From Algoriphagus sp. (GTDB taxonomy: Bacteria > Bacteroidota > Bacteroidia > Cytophagales > Cyclobacteriaceae): a DNA stretch of 64,000 bases. The notes beneath the pieces are model-generated. The model saw nothing but the letters and a program-made list of their open reading frames with translations. It ran no database searches and was not told the origin of the DNA. Location: assembly GCF_029254265.1 (NCBI RefSeq), contig NZ_JAQWXX010000110.1:55599-119598 (forward strand), in the 5' to 3' direction. The position numbers were made by a program, and so were the translations under genes. This document shows positions 9,475-18,437 of the stretch, piece by piece. The first letter of the stretch is position 1. Each line of letters starts with the position of its first letter.

Positions 9475-10818
9475 ATGCGAATTCTAAAAATTCTCCTGCT
9501 TTCTGGAATCATCCTAATTGGCTTTTCCTGCCAAGAACCGGTAGACTATTCCAATGCAATCACAGATGGTCATTACCTGAATCAGGCTCAAGATCGAGTA
9601 ACCCAAGTTATTATTCATGATATTTTCTCACCGCCAGTTGCCGCAAGAATTTACTCCTATTCTTCGCTGGCTGCCTATGAAGTTGCAGCAGCTGTAGATC
9701 CAGCATATGCTTCCCTTTTTGGCCAGCTTAGAGGTTCTGAAAAAAAAGATTTCAATCCTTCTGAAAAAGTTTACCCACCTCTGGCATCATTAGCGGCCTA
9801 TTATTCTATGGGCACCGCTTTAATCTTCTCTGAAGAAATGATGAACGAGCATCGAGATGCAGCCTACGCTGAGTTGAAAGAAAAGGGAATTCCGGATGAT
9901 GTATTTGAAGCATCTATTGCCTTCGGACAAGAAGTAGCAGCAGCGGTAAAAGAATATTCATCAAGAGATAATTACCATCAAAGCCGCTCCTTTCCTAAGT
10001 ACACAGTCACGGGTGATCTTGGAACATGGGAACCTACTCCTCCAGCCTACATGGAAGGAATCGAGCCACATTGGAATAAGATCAGAACTTTCGTGTTGGA
10101 TTCTGCAGCCCAGTTTAAGCCTTTGGCTCCGCCTCCATTCTCTACAGAAAAAGGGACTCCCTTCTACAATCTTGCTGATGAAGTCTATCAGGCAGCTATT
10201 AATGCAAACGAAGAGCAGCAAGAAATTGCGCTGTTTTGGGATTGTAACCCTTACAAGGTCAATGTCAAAGGACACGTGATGTTTGCCGAGAAAAAAATCA
10301 CTCCGGGAGGTCACTGGATGAGCATCGCTGCCATTGCAGCAAAAGGAGCAGGAAAAGACTGGAAGGGAACAGCAGAAGCGTTTGCTTTGACTGGGATTTC
10401 TCTAAACGAAGCTTTTATCTCTTGCTGGGATGAAAAATACCGAAGCAAACTAATCCGACCGGAAACTTACATCAATCAATATATCGATGAAGAATGGGTG
10501 CCTCTTTTGCAGACTCCACCTTTCCCTGAACATACCAGTGGTCATTCTGTGGCTTCAGCTGCCTCAGCTTACACGCTGGGACAACTCTTTGGAGATCAAT
10601 TTCATTTGGTTGACAGTTCGGAAGTAGCTTACGGACTACCGATCCGGGAATTTGACTCCTTCAGCAGCGCAGCAAAAGAAGCCGCTATCAGTCGTTTTTA
10701 TGGGGGAATTCACTACATGCCTGCCATCGAAGATGGCGTCAAGCAAGGAACCCAAATTGGGGAATTTATCTGGTCAAGAATCAGTACTAAGCCGGAAAAA
10801 CTGGCATCGAAAAACTAA
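9475..10818 (+). CDS. vanadium-dependent haloperoxidase-family lipoprotein (PAP2 superfamily)
   Basis: 447 aa with signal and lipobox IGFSC. The three phosphate/vanadate-binding motifs of the PAP2/haloperoxidase fold are visible: K-x6-RP as KYRSKLIRP (about residues 321-330), P-E-H-T-SGH near 355, and SRFYGGIHY near 405. In this family His of SGH is the acid-base residue and the final His binds vanadate. These Bacteroidota proteins are annotated as vanadium haloperoxidases but many have never shown halide oxidation; a phosphatase is the alternative. It follows the VCBS genes by about 120 bp. I recall the VCBS plus haloperoxidase pairing as common in Bacteroidota, which suggests shared function. 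Confidence 0.85.
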   Translation: MRILKILLLSGIILIGFSCQEPVDYSNAITDGHYLNQAQDRVTQVIIHDIFSPPVAARIYSYSSLAAYEVAAAVDPAYASLFGQLRGSEKKDFNPSEKVYPPLASLAAYYSMGTALIFSEEMMNEHRDAAYAELKEKGIPDDVFEASIAFGQEVAAAVKEYSSRDNYHQSRSFPKYTVTGDLGTWEPTPPAYMEGIEPHWNKIRTFVLDSAAQFKPLAPPPFSTEKGTPFYNLADEVYQAAINANEEQQEIALFWDCNPYKVNVKGHVMFAEKKITPGGHWMSIAAIAAKGAGKDWKGTAEAFALTGISLNEAFISCWDEKYRSKLIRPETYINQYIDEEWVPLLQTPPFPEHTSGHSVASAASAYTLGQLFGDQFHLVDSSEVAYGLPIREFDSFSSAAKEAAISRFYGGIHYMPAIEDGVKQGTQIGEFIWSRISTKPEKLASKN

Positions 10819-10824
10819 ATCGGA

Positions 10825-10850
10825 AGCAGTCAGAAATGGCTGCTTTTTTT
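10825..10850 (+). terminator. intrinsic terminator after haloperoxidase gene
   Basis: The sequence AGCAGTC-agaaat-GGCTGCT forms a 7-bp stem (one G-U pair) followed by seven T. It lies just after the stop at 10818. Confidence 0.8.
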
Positions 10851-11000
10851 ATTCCTGTTGGAAAAAGTTATTTTTTGATCAATAAATGACCCTTTTGCAA
10901 GGTTATTTTTTTAATTCCTCTGAAGATTGAGTACCTTCTTTCATCACCTTTTTGATTAGGGATTTACCCCTTTTCTTGTTTTTAATCTAGTAAACCTATT

Positions 11001-13175
11001 ATGTCAAAAACGATTATCGTTTCAAACCGACTTCCAATTAGCCTTCGGCATCGCAATGGAAGATTTGAATTCAAACCTAGTGCAGGAGGACTCGCCACAG
11101 GTCTCGGGTCAATTTATAAAGAGGGCGAAAATATCTGGATAGGTTGGCCAGGAAATACAGTGGAAGATCCGGAGCAACGTGCAGAAATCATACTGGAACT
11201 GCATGATCTGAAAATGGCTCCGGTATTTCTCACCAAAGAAGATGTTGAGGAGTTTTATGAAGGATTTTCGAATGAAACCCTCTGGCCAGCTTTCCATTAC
11301 TTCACGCAATACATGGTTTATAACCCTAAGCATTGGGAAGCTTATGTACGGGTAAATGAGAAATTTTGCGAAGCAATACTAAAAAAAGCCGGTCCGGAAG
11401 ATACCATTTGGGTCCATGATTACCAGTTGCTTTTGCTACCCCAAATGCTTCGTGAGAAACTGCCAAATGCAACCATTGCATTTTTTCAGCATATTCCATT
11501 TCCATCTTACGAGATCATCCGGATGATTCCCTGGAGAAAGCAGTTGCTAGAAGGCATGGTTGGTGCCGATTTGATTGGTTTTCATACTTATGATGACATG
11601 CGCCACTTCCTCAGCGCAGTAGGTCGTATTACCGGACTTTCTTCGGAAAGTGGTTATATACAAGCCGAAAATCGAATCATCAATGTGGATTCTTTTCCAA
11701 TGGGAATTGATTACTACAAATTTGCCAACCAGGCAAAAAGTAGAAAAACTCAAAGTATCGTCCGTGAATTTCGAAAGCAGGTAGAAGATCAAAAATTGAT
11801 CATCACCATTGATCGACTGGATTATTCCAAAGGAATTCCACAACGGGTTCAGGCATTTGCACAGCTTTTGGAACAGCATAAAGAACTTCATGGAAAAGTC
11901 TCTATGATCATGATCGTGGTGCCGAGTCGAGACAAAGTACAGTCATACAAAGAACTGAAAGAGGAAATCGATCTGCTCGCGGGAAGAATCAATTCCGAAT
12001 ATTCCACTTTGAATTGGAAGCCTGTGCATTACTTCTACAGAAGTTTTCCATTCGAGGAGCTAAGTGCTTTCTATAGCATGTCTGATATCGCGCTAGTTAC
12101 TCCTTTGCGAGATGGGATGAATCTGGTCTGCAAGGAATTTGTAGCAAGTAAGACCAGCCAAACCGGGGTGCTAATCCTATCTGAGATGGCAGGTGCATCT
12201 AAAGAACTTCAAGATGCCGTCCTTGTCAATCCAAATGATCGGCAGGGTGTCGTTGACGCTATTTATAATGCCCTTAGTATGAAGCCTGCGGAGCAAAAAG
12301 CCAGAATGGTCAGTATGCAGGAAAGCTTGAAAAAATACGATGTCTTTCAGTGGGTGAAGGTCTTTATGGATCGACTGGCGCATGTGAAAGCCAAACAAGC
12401 AGAACTTACTTCCAAGGATGTAGATGCGAAAGTCATGGGTGAAATTGAAGCGGCTTTTCAGAAGGCGAAAAGACCAATTTTGTTCTTGGATTACGATGGG
12501 ACGCTTACAGGTTTTGTCACCAATCCCAAAAATGCTTTGCCAGATGCGGAATTGAAATCTATCATCAAAAACCTGAGTGCCAAAGCTGAAGTAGTCATCA
12601 TTTCAGGAAGAGACAAGGATACTTTGGGCACTTGGTTTAAAGATCAAAATGTGGATCTCATCGCTGAACATGGAGTTTGGGTGAAGAAGAAAAATGAAAA
12701 AGGAGACTGGAAACTCTACGCCGAAATTGAAGACGGGTGGAAGGATGATATTCGGCAGATTATGGAATATTACGTCCTACGAACCCCCGGAGCATTTATA
12801 GAGGAGAAGCATCACTCGCTTGTCTGGCACTATCGAAAAGTAGAGAGCGGATTGGGTGATCTCCGAATGCGCGAGCTTTTTAGCCACTTGAAATACATGG
12901 CCCGAGGTCATAACCTTCAGGTATTGGAGGGAAATATGGTCCTGGAAATCAAACGGCCGGATATCAATAAAGGCCGAGCTGCCACAGCAATCATGAAAGA
13001 CCAGGAATTCGATTTCATTTTAGCTGTAGGAGATGATTGGACAGATGAGGATACGTTCAAGGCAATGCCGAAAAATGCCTATTCCATCAGAGTGGGTTAT
13101 GCTTATACCCAAGCAAATTACAATATCAAATCCGTGAAGCAGGTGCGGCAACTATTGGCAAAACTCGGGTCTTAA
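11001..13175 (+). CDS. otsAB: bifunctional trehalose-6-phosphate synthase/phosphatase (OtsA-OtsB fusion)
   Basis: 724 aa. Residues 1 to about 460 are a GT20 trehalose-6-phosphate synthase: SNRLPISLRH start, AGGLATGLGS glycine loop, WVHDYQLLLLP, FFQHIPFPSYEI, the substrate-binding RLDYSKGI and the nucleotide-sugar segment TPLRDGMNLVCKEF. From about residue 490 a HAD-type OtsB phosphatase follows, with nucleophile motif LFLDYDGTLTG, ISGRDKDTL and the metal-binding GDDWTDEDTF. It makes trehalose-6-P from UDP-glucose and glucose-6-P and dephosphorylates it to trehalose in the cytoplasm, usually for osmotic or desiccation stress. The fused arrangement is usual in Bacteroidota. A GH15 enzyme lies nearby on the opposite strand. 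It is monocistronic and ends at a bidirectional terminator. Confidence 0.96.
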   Translation: MSKTIIVSNRLPISLRHRNGRFEFKPSAGGLATGLGSIYKEGENIWIGWPGNTVEDPEQRAEIILELHDLKMAPVFLTKEDVEEFYEGFSNETLWPAFHYFTQYMVYNPKHWEAYVRVNEKFCEAILKKAGPEDTIWVHDYQLLLLPQMLREKLPNATIAFFQHIPFPSYEIIRMIPWRKQLLEGMVGADLIGFHTYDDMRHFLSAVGRITGLSSESGYIQAENRIINVDSFPMGIDYYKFANQAKSRKTQSIVREFRKQVEDQKLIITIDRLDYSKGIPQRVQAFAQLLEQHKELHGKVSMIMIVVPSRDKVQSYKELKEEIDLLAGRINSEYSTLNWKPVHYFYRSFPFEELSAFYSMSDIALVTPLRDGMNLVCKEFVASKTSQTGVLILSEMAGASKELQDAVLVNPNDRQGVVDAIYNALSMKPAEQKARMVSMQESLKKYDVFQWVKVFMDRLAHVKAKQAELTSKDVDAKVMGEIEAAFQKAKRPILFLDYDGTLTGFVTNPKNALPDAELKSIIKNLSAKAEVVIISGRDKDTLGTWFKDQNVDLIAEHGVWVKKKNEKGDWKLYAEIEDGWKDDIRQIMEYYVLRTPGAFIEEKHHSLVWHYRKVESGLGDLRMRELFSHLKYMARGHNLQVLEGNMVLEIKRPDINKGRAATAIMKDQEFDFILAVGDDWTDEDTFKAMPKNAYSIRVGYAYTQANYNIKSVKQVRQLLAKLGS

Positions 13176-13195
13176 AATAAGAATTGAGAAAACAG

Positions 13196-13231
13196 ATACC
13201 GCTGGAAAGAAATTTCTAGCGGTATTTTTTA
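13196..13231. terminator. bidirectional terminator between otsAB and amidase
   Basis: ATACCGCT-(14 nt)-AGCGGTAT is a perfect 8-bp stem followed by T6 on the + strand. The hairpin overlaps the stop codon of the convergent amidase gene and can serve both transcripts. Confidence 0.8.
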
Positions 13232-14076
13232 TACAGATTGTATAAGATCAATTCATCCACTCCACGGAGTGGTTGTTCTATATCGCGCTGGATAAAATGA
13301 ATTTTGAAGGATTGGACGGCAGCTGCTGTATCACTCACATCATATCCGATGATCCGAAGTGCATCGATCGAGTTGAAATTTTCAGGAAGGTTTCCTGCTT
13401 CTAAATAGTTGGGAGTATCCAAGACTTCATCGTACCAAAATCCATAACCAGCCTCGGCCAATCTTTTCCAAGGGAAGTATGGGCTTGGATCTACTTTTCG
13501 CCCGGGAGCGATATCCGAGTGTCCGATAAAATTGGCAGTAGGAATTCCATACTTCGTCTTCAATCGCTTCAAAACAAGCAATAAACTCTCGATTTGCTTT
13601 TCGTTGAATGGTTCAAATCCATTGTTGTCGAGCTCAATCCCAATGGAAGCAGAGTTGAGATCGGTATCATTTCCCCATCGTCCACGGCCGGCATGCCAAG
13701 ATCGCAGGTAGTCGTTGAGCATTTGTACTACTTCCCCATCTCTTCCAATCACATAGTGGGAGCTTACTTGAGTTCGGGTAAGCGTAAAAGTCTTAATGGT
13801 CTGCGCCAAAGAATCCTGAGCCGTATGATGGATGATCACAAAATTGGGTCGGCGGACGCTGAAATTCGTCGTACCAACCCATTCATCTGTGATGCTGAGT
13901 GTGTCTGGCTTAGTTTGAGATTTTGTTTTGGGAATTTCCTGCAGCGTTCTGGTCACTTCTTTTACTGCTTTTTTATGGGCTTTATTATTCTTTCTGAAAA
14001 TGTCATTCGAACAGGAAACAAGCGCTATGGAAATACCAGCAAATACTAGTGCTGAGAAAATTTTATGAAACCTCAT
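13216..14076 (-). CDS. N-acetylmuramoyl-L-alanine amidase (Amidase_2) lipoprotein
   Basis: 286 aa with SPII signal (lipobox ALVSC). The zinc amidase fold is recognisable: FVIIHHTAQ supplies the first His, SSHYVIGRDGEVVQM and WHAGRGRW are typical of AmpD/AmiD-like enzymes, SIGIELDNNG follows, and GHSDIAPGRKVDP supplies the second His and the catalytic Lys/Asp region. It cleaves the amide between MurNAc and the stem peptide. The lipobox places it in the periplasm or outer membrane, so peptidoglycan turnover or muropeptide salvage (AmiD-like) is likely. The extra C-terminal 60 residues (DSIDALRIIGYDVSD...) resemble a small peptidoglycan-binding helix bundle, which is weak inference. It is convergent with otsAB. 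Confidence 0.9.
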   Translation of the reverse strand: MRFHKIFSALVFAGISIALVSCSNDIFRKNNKAHKKAVKEVTRTLQEIPKTKSQTKPDTLSITDEWVGTTNFSVRRPNFVIIHHTAQDSLAQTIKTFTLTRTQVSSHYVIGRDGEVVQMLNDYLRSWHAGRGRWGNDTDLNSASIGIELDNNGFEPFNEKQIESLLLVLKRLKTKYGIPTANFIGHSDIAPGRKVDPSPYFPWKRLAEAGYGFWYDEVLDTPNYLEAGNLPENFNSIDALRIIGYDVSDTAAAVQSFKIHFIQRDIEQPLRGVDELILYNLYKKYR

Positions 14077-14583
14077 GAACCAATTTTTTTTCGAAAATTG
14101 AAGCTACGAGTATTAAACTAAGTCTGAAAATTAGGTGTGAAAAAAGTACTTAACCTTAGCGTACTTGGCGGTAAAAAACCTTATATCTAACTCCATTTAA
14201 TGGTAAGATGATCAAAGCAAATTTTCTGATTTAAAACCCTTTGTGGTTGAAAAGATTCGTTTCCATCCTCCCGCCCAAGCATCATTTTTTCCAAAATATA
14301 ATCCTGCGTGGGAGCCAGATACTTGAACAGAATCTTATTTCTACCCAAATGTCACCCCTCTGGGGTGTTTTGAAAAGCAGCGTCAAGTTTTAGTGAAAGG
14401 CCTGCTTTCTCTCCTTTGCGAACCTTAGTGTACTTCGTGGTAAAAAAACCTACTATCTACTTTCGTTAAGTTGCACATGACCTGCAGCAAATTTTCTGAT
14501 TTCTGATTTGAGCTTTCTGATTAAAAATAAAACCCTTTGTGACCTCCGTGTCATCCTCCGTGTCCTTGGTGGTTAAAATCCTT
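14077..14583. repeat. 507-bp intergenic stretch with degenerate tandem 'CTTTGTG...GGTGGTTAAA' repeats
   Basis: No gene is visible. Two diverged copies of one unit occur. The first (about 14157-14243) has TTAGCGTACTTGGCGGTAAA, then GCAAATTTTCTGATTT and AAACCCTTTGTGG. The second (about 14423-14545) has TTAGTGTACTTCGTGGTAAA and the same two blocks. A third partial copy just before the GH15 stop reads CTCCGTGTCCTTGGTGGTTA. These phrases resemble short dispersed intergenic repeats I have seen in many Bacteroidota genomes. Their function is unknown. Confidence 0.6.
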
Positions 14584-16365
14584 TTACAAGAAATTAGGCT
14601 TATCCAACTTTTTACCAATCCGGAAAGCTGCATTCATCAGCCCCACATGTGAATATGCCTGCGGAAAATTACCCCATTGACTTCCGGTATGCTGATCTAC
14701 ATCTTCAGAGAATAATTTCAGATCGTTGCAGTATTGAACCAACGTCTCGAAACCTTCCACAGCTTCCTGCAATCTCCCCACACAGGCCAATGCCTCAATG
14801 TACCAAAATGCACAAATCAAAAATGTGGTCTCAGGTACCCCGAAATCATCCATATGCTTGTACCGATAAAACAAGAAATTTTTTGCCAATAAGTCCTCTT
14901 CCAACGCTTTCAGATGTTCATTTGCGCGCTCCAAGTCATCCCCAAAATAGCCCATCGTAATCAATTGAAGGGTGCTGGCATCCATGTACTTCGAACCGAT
15001 AGCCTGTGAGTAAGCCTTTCGATCAGGCAGATAGCAGGATTCTATTTTTGCTATCGCAAGATCACGTAGTGCAATGGCTTTATTGTACATGGTATCGTTT
15101 TTCAATCGAATCCCCATCTTGGCAGCTGCACAGGCTCCGGCCCAGTGAAATAAGAAAGTATAACAATGCTCTTGAGCCAAGTTGCGAAACTCCCAAAGTC
15201 CAGCATCCTTCTCATTCATTGTCAATTCGATCTTGTTTAACAGATTCATGATCATCGGCTCAGAGTGCATTCGCTCCTCTTCAGTGAATCGCTGATCCGA
15301 ATACAAAGGCAGCAACGAAACTAATACCTGACCATAGAGATCATTCTGAATGTGTGTATATGCCTGATTCCCGAAACGCACTGGCTTATTTCCCAAATAC
15401 CCATCGAGATCCGAAATCTCCTCTGTCAACAGTGCTCCGCCAGTAATCGAATAGAGGGGCTGATAGCGTCCATCTTCGCCGGTGCGGAGATTATGGATAA
15501 ATTCAAAATACTTTTCCAACTCCTCAAAGTGCCCCAAGCTATTAAAGCAAGTAAGGGTATAATAGGTGTCCCGAATCCAGCAATAGCGATAATCCCAGTT
15601 TCTAGTCGAGTTGGGAGACTCTGGCAAACTGGTGGTCGATGCCGCAATAATTGCCCCTGTATCTTCGTATTGGTGTATTTTGAGAACTAATGCAGAGCGG
15701 AGAACCAATTTCTGGTGAAAGTTGGGAATGCTGGTGGACTTGACCCATTCCTGCCAATAGGCCGTAGTTGCATGTAGAAAGCGCTCACAAGTAGTTTCAA
15801 TAGGAGCTTCCAAAGGTCTGCCATAAGTCAATACCAAATAAATCGGCTTATGCAGCGCAAAAGATTTATCCTCCGTGATGTAGCTCATGGAAGCATTGGT
15901 AGTCAATCTCAGTTCCTGATCAATTCCCATGTATCGCACATGGTTACTTCCAATACTTGGTGTCAATTGGATTTTTCCATAATCAGTTACCGGCTCACAT
16001 TTTATTTTTATCCTTGGAGAACCGCTTAAAGCTTCTACTTTTCTGATTAGCATCAACGGCTTATAATAGCGATCATAGTTTTTAAAACGGGGAGCAAAGT
16101 CTGTGACCCGGTAGCTATTCTCACCAGAAGTAACTGTTGTTTGAAGAATATTGGTGTTTTCCAAATAGGCTTGGGAGGTTTCAAAATTCTCTGATTCTGG
16201 CAAGACCGTGAACTGCCCGCCTTTTCTGCGATCCAGGAGCCCTCCAAAAATAAAATCCGAGTCGAACCGAGGGAAGCAAAGCCAGCTGATATTGGTAGTT
16301 TTTTCTACATGGGCGATAAAGGCGCAATTGCCAATTAGCCCGCTTTCGTAGGTATGTTTAGTCAT
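14584..16365 (-). CDS. glycoside hydrolase family 15 protein (glucoamylase/trehalase-like)
   Basis: 593 aa without signal peptide, so cytoplasmic. The N-terminal beta-sandwich begins with the usual GLIGNCAFIAHVEK and WLCFPRFDSDFIFGGLLD. The (alpha/alpha)6 catalytic domain carries RNWDYRYCWIRDTYYTL, the signature of the family, LWEFRN with the likely catalytic acid, and QWGNFPQAYSHVGLMNAA near the C-terminus. GH15 members of this length in bacteria are glucoamylases or trehalases. The neighbouring trehalose synthase makes trehalase a reasonable guess, so synthesis and breakdown may be encoded side by side, but substrate cannot be read from sequence. It stands alone on the minus strand, with the accessory array upstream of it. 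Confidence 0.92.
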   Translation of the reverse strand: MTKHTYESGLIGNCAFIAHVEKTTNISWLCFPRFDSDFIFGGLLDRRKGGQFTVLPESENFETSQAYLENTNILQTTVTSGENSYRVTDFAPRFKNYDRYYKPLMLIRKVEALSGSPRIKIKCEPVTDYGKIQLTPSIGSNHVRYMGIDQELRLTTNASMSYITEDKSFALHKPIYLVLTYGRPLEAPIETTCERFLHATTAYWQEWVKSTSIPNFHQKLVLRSALVLKIHQYEDTGAIIAASTTSLPESPNSTRNWDYRYCWIRDTYYTLTCFNSLGHFEELEKYFEFIHNLRTGEDGRYQPLYSITGGALLTEEISDLDGYLGNKPVRFGNQAYTHIQNDLYGQVLVSLLPLYSDQRFTEEERMHSEPMIMNLLNKIELTMNEKDAGLWEFRNLAQEHCYTFLFHWAGACAAAKMGIRLKNDTMYNKAIALRDLAIAKIESCYLPDRKAYSQAIGSKYMDASTLQLITMGYFGDDLERANEHLKALEEDLLAKNFLFYRYKHMDDFGVPETTFLICAFWYIEALACVGRLQEAVEGFETLVQYCNDLKLFSEDVDQHTGSQWGNFPQAYSHVGLMNAAFRIGKKLDKPNFL

Positions 16366-16591
16366 AAGTTCAGGTTTGAATTGATAAAAAATAGGTTTTG
16401 GGCAAGAGGCAAGAAAGTAAATGCCTTAGTGGAATCCAAAAATGTTGGAAGAAAGGTGGTTATAATTCTGTTGTTAACTTGTATTCCAGCCAACAATTAG
16501 CCTTCACATTCATAGCAATTCTACAATCTTCAGAGTGATGATTATTGGGGTGCCTCAATCCTTATAGTTTGGAAAAAGTTATTTAAAAGCT

Positions 16592-16723
16592 TTAAAGGTC
16601 CTCATCTAAATCAAACTTTAAAAGGAAAAACTCTTCTGGATCTACATTTTCAAAAGTTTCAAACTTCTCTTTCAAACACGGGCTTTTATAAAAAGTCGAA
16701 TCCTTCTCAATTTTCAAAGCACT
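16592..16723 (-). pseudogene. C-terminal remnant of a fourth beta-propeller lipoprotein
   Basis: Reading the minus strand, an open segment ends ...FENVDPEEFFLLKFDLDEDL followed by TAA at 16592-16594. This matches the C-terminal pattern of the intact propeller proteins in this array (LGPEEFLLLFFEIEE in the 20775 gene; LDPEGNPILFLLEFDF in the 17129 gene). Upstream it runs directly into the duplicated nadD 3' flank at about 16723, so the N-terminal 300 or more residues and the partner peptide are missing. No start or RBS exists. It is best read as what is left of a fourth cassette after a deletion. The remaining 230 bp toward the GH15 gene show nothing recognisable. Confidence 0.7.
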
Positions 16724-16903
16724 ATAATAAAATTAAGAATTGATAAAAAAGAACCTGGCCGGAATCCAGCACCAACCTAGTGCATGTACAATCTTAATTT
16801 TTTTTTATTCACAAGTCTTAGTTTGAAAAATAATACTAAAATTTAAAAAAACCTTTTTTTTAGTTTAAAATCTCAAACTTTTCTAGTTGAAAATTTCTAA
16901 AGA
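16724..16903 (-). repeat. copy of the nadD-peptide intergenic region
   Basis: By eye this is nearly identical to 22204-22383, the spacer between the real nadD stop and the third peptide gene. It includes the GGCC palindrome region (16755-16762), the ATCCAGCACCAAC block, GTGCATG and the AT-rich stretch. The offset is about 5480 bp. Together with the adjoining nadD fragment it forms a direct repeat of roughly 385 bp flanking the three cassettes. Confidence 0.85.
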
Positions 16904-17119
16904 CGAGTGAAACAGTCCCTTATCCTGAATCTAGTCCTCCACTTTTTCTGCAAGAAGATACGAGACCGATAGATCATTCTTGATCGAATAACAAATAAAT
17001 GTCGCTGAGATATCCAGAAGCGGAGCTTCGCTCCAGTTCAGCGAATTATGATCAAAATTAGGTGAATCTCCGGGTCCTGCATAGCCTAAAATCTCATAAT
17101 GCTCCAGAGGTTTATTCAC
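16904..17119 (-). pseudogene. nadD 3'-end fragment A
   Basis: The minus strand encodes HYEILGYAGPG...APLLDISATFI...LLAEKVED and a stop. After that stop, the same frame continues IQDKGLFHS. The real NadD C-terminus reads YYQILVYPRPG...APLLDISATFI...LLPESVVDYIRDKKLFH. The fragment therefore covers the last 70 or so NadD residues with an internal TAG where NadD has Tyr. It begins about 10 bp after the propeller stop at 17129 and lacks all NadD catalytic parts. It is the longest of three such fragments, and the adjacent spacer is duplicated with it. Confidence 0.85.
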
Positions 17120-17128
17120 CTTAAGTAT

Positions 17129-18328
17129 TTAAAAATCAAATTCCAGCAAAAAAAGGATAGGATTTCCTTCAGGATCTAAACTCTCTTCAAGCTCTTTCAA
17201 TTTCTGAAAAGTTTGACTTCTACCTTGGAAATTATTGAGTCCAGCTAAAACATTCTCTGGATTAGCCTTAATGACAAAGTTATTACCTATCACCCCTACG
17301 GGTATCATATTTGGGTCAAAGGTCACCTCGTCAATCAGGCTAGACTGTCTGAAAGTTTTGGATTGACCAGTAGAGTTTGAGTAGATAAAATTCCATCTCT
17401 CACCATTCAGTGAAAAGACTATAAAAATATAACTATCAGTTTCATAATACGCATAAATATTACAGTATTTTGACCAAGATGCCTGCACTGCCTCTTCTAC
17501 ATTTTCACTTTTGAGCAATTCGGGATAGTTGGATTTATTCTGTTGGAAATCAATATAGATGTAAGGATTAGGTCTATCGAAATCATTTACTTGGAACAAG
17601 GTGTCATTCAAATACCTCCGGTATATAGTCTTGCCATCGGGGTTTTCAAACAATGGATTGACCATCAATACATTGAAGGCTCGAGTATGATAGGGGAAAA
17701 ATGAATTTTGTACATCCAGTAGCTCATCTGTCAGAATCAAGTTATCCGTACCCATGCCAGCACCAATGAATGCATAACCATTTGGAATTTTTTCAAAACC
17801 ATTTGCCATAAACGACGGGATTTTTCTTTGCCCCAGGTAATTTCCGTCTAAATCATAAGCTAAAATTCTACCTACGTCTAAAACTTCAATCTCATTATCA
17901 ATGATTTTAAAATCCATAGGCTGCAAATATCCACCTGGCCCCTCCCCTCTAAATCCTATTGATCTCTTAAATGCGCCATCCTGCCCAAATACCATTAAAA
18001 ATTGACCCCGAATATAGTCAAGAACATAAAACTCTCCATTTTTTAAAGCCAATCGATTAATATTTTTGAAATAAAGAGGTTTCCCATCAAGGTCATGGTC
18101 TTGAAATGAAACTATGCTAACATTCTCCTTAATCAGATTAGAAAATGAAACAGTTTCTAACTCCTCCTCTAGATTTATTTTGATTGATGGGATGTCTCGA
18201 GATTGGATTATACCTTCACAACCTGCTAGGGGTAAGCCTAGAAAGAAAACCCATATTGTAGATCGGACTATTTTCCGAAACACAGGATAAAACATTTTTT
18301 GAATTAAAATTGGTATTTCAATATTCAC
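17129..18328 (-). CDS. 6-bladed beta-propeller lipoprotein (cassette A)
   Basis: 399 aa; a start at Met12 (MFYPVFRK) would give a more normal signal peptide with lipobox PLAGC. The body has repeating strand-turn patterns (FYVLDYIRGQFLMVFGQDG, IEVLDVGRILAYDLDGNY) and the motif RGEGPGGYLQP. That G-x-GP-G/E-Y signature is typical of Bacteroidota 6-bladed propellers of the DUF4934/PF17170 kind. The expected place is the periplasm or outer membrane surface. It lies downstream of peptide gene A, separated by a terminator-like hairpin, and is followed at once by a nadD fragment. In Bacteroides similar propellers sit beside NVEALA-type small secreted proteins, and the pairing here looks analogous. 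The ligand is unknown. Confidence 0.8.
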   Translation of the reverse strand: MNIEIPILIQKMFYPVFRKIVRSTIWVFFLGLPLAGCEGIIQSRDIPSIKINLEEELETVSFSNLIKENVSIVSFQDHDLDGKPLYFKNINRLALKNGEFYVLDYIRGQFLMVFGQDGAFKRSIGFRGEGPGGYLQPMDFKIIDNEIEVLDVGRILAYDLDGNYLGQRKIPSFMANGFEKIPNGYAFIGAGMGTDNLILTDELLDVQNSFFPYHTRAFNVLMVNPLFENPDGKTIYRRYLNDTLFQVNDFDRPNPYIYIDFQQNKSNYPELLKSENVEEAVQASWSKYCNIYAYYETDSYIFIVFSLNGERWNFIYSNSTGQSKTFRQSSLIDEVTFDPNMIPVGVIGNNFVIKANPENVLAGLNNFQGRSQTFQKLKELEESLDPEGNPILFLLEFDF

Positions 18329-18392
18329 TTGATAGAAAAGAAATTTATGTAGTCGAACGTTTTCTGAGTTGTACGATCAGAAAAATTAAAAT

Positions 18393-18423
18393 ATTGCCAA
18401 GGAACCATTGATTCCAAGGCAAT
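18393..18423 (-). terminator. attenuator-like hairpin between peptide A and propeller A
   Basis: The arms ATTGCC..GGAA and TTCC..GGCAAT pair with a 2x2 internal mismatch and a 7-nt loop. On the minus strand they are followed by ATTTTAATTTTTC. Its place matches the hairpins of cassettes B and C. Confidence 0.55.
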
Positions 18424-18437
18424 AAACTAAATTTTGA

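Noticed and set aside
9414-9620. 68-aa ORF before the haloperoxidase gene
   Set aside because: It overlaps the start of the haloperoxidase in another frame and has no recognisable features.
13594-14049. 151-aa ORF on the + strand opposite the amidase gene
   Set aside because: It is a long antisense shadow. The minus-strand amidase has clear motifs and a signal peptide.
16931-17119. 62-aa ORF as a small independent gene
   Set aside because: Its sequence is the C-terminal part of NadD with a premature stop; it lacks the catalytic N-terminus, so it is annotated as a pseudogene fragment.
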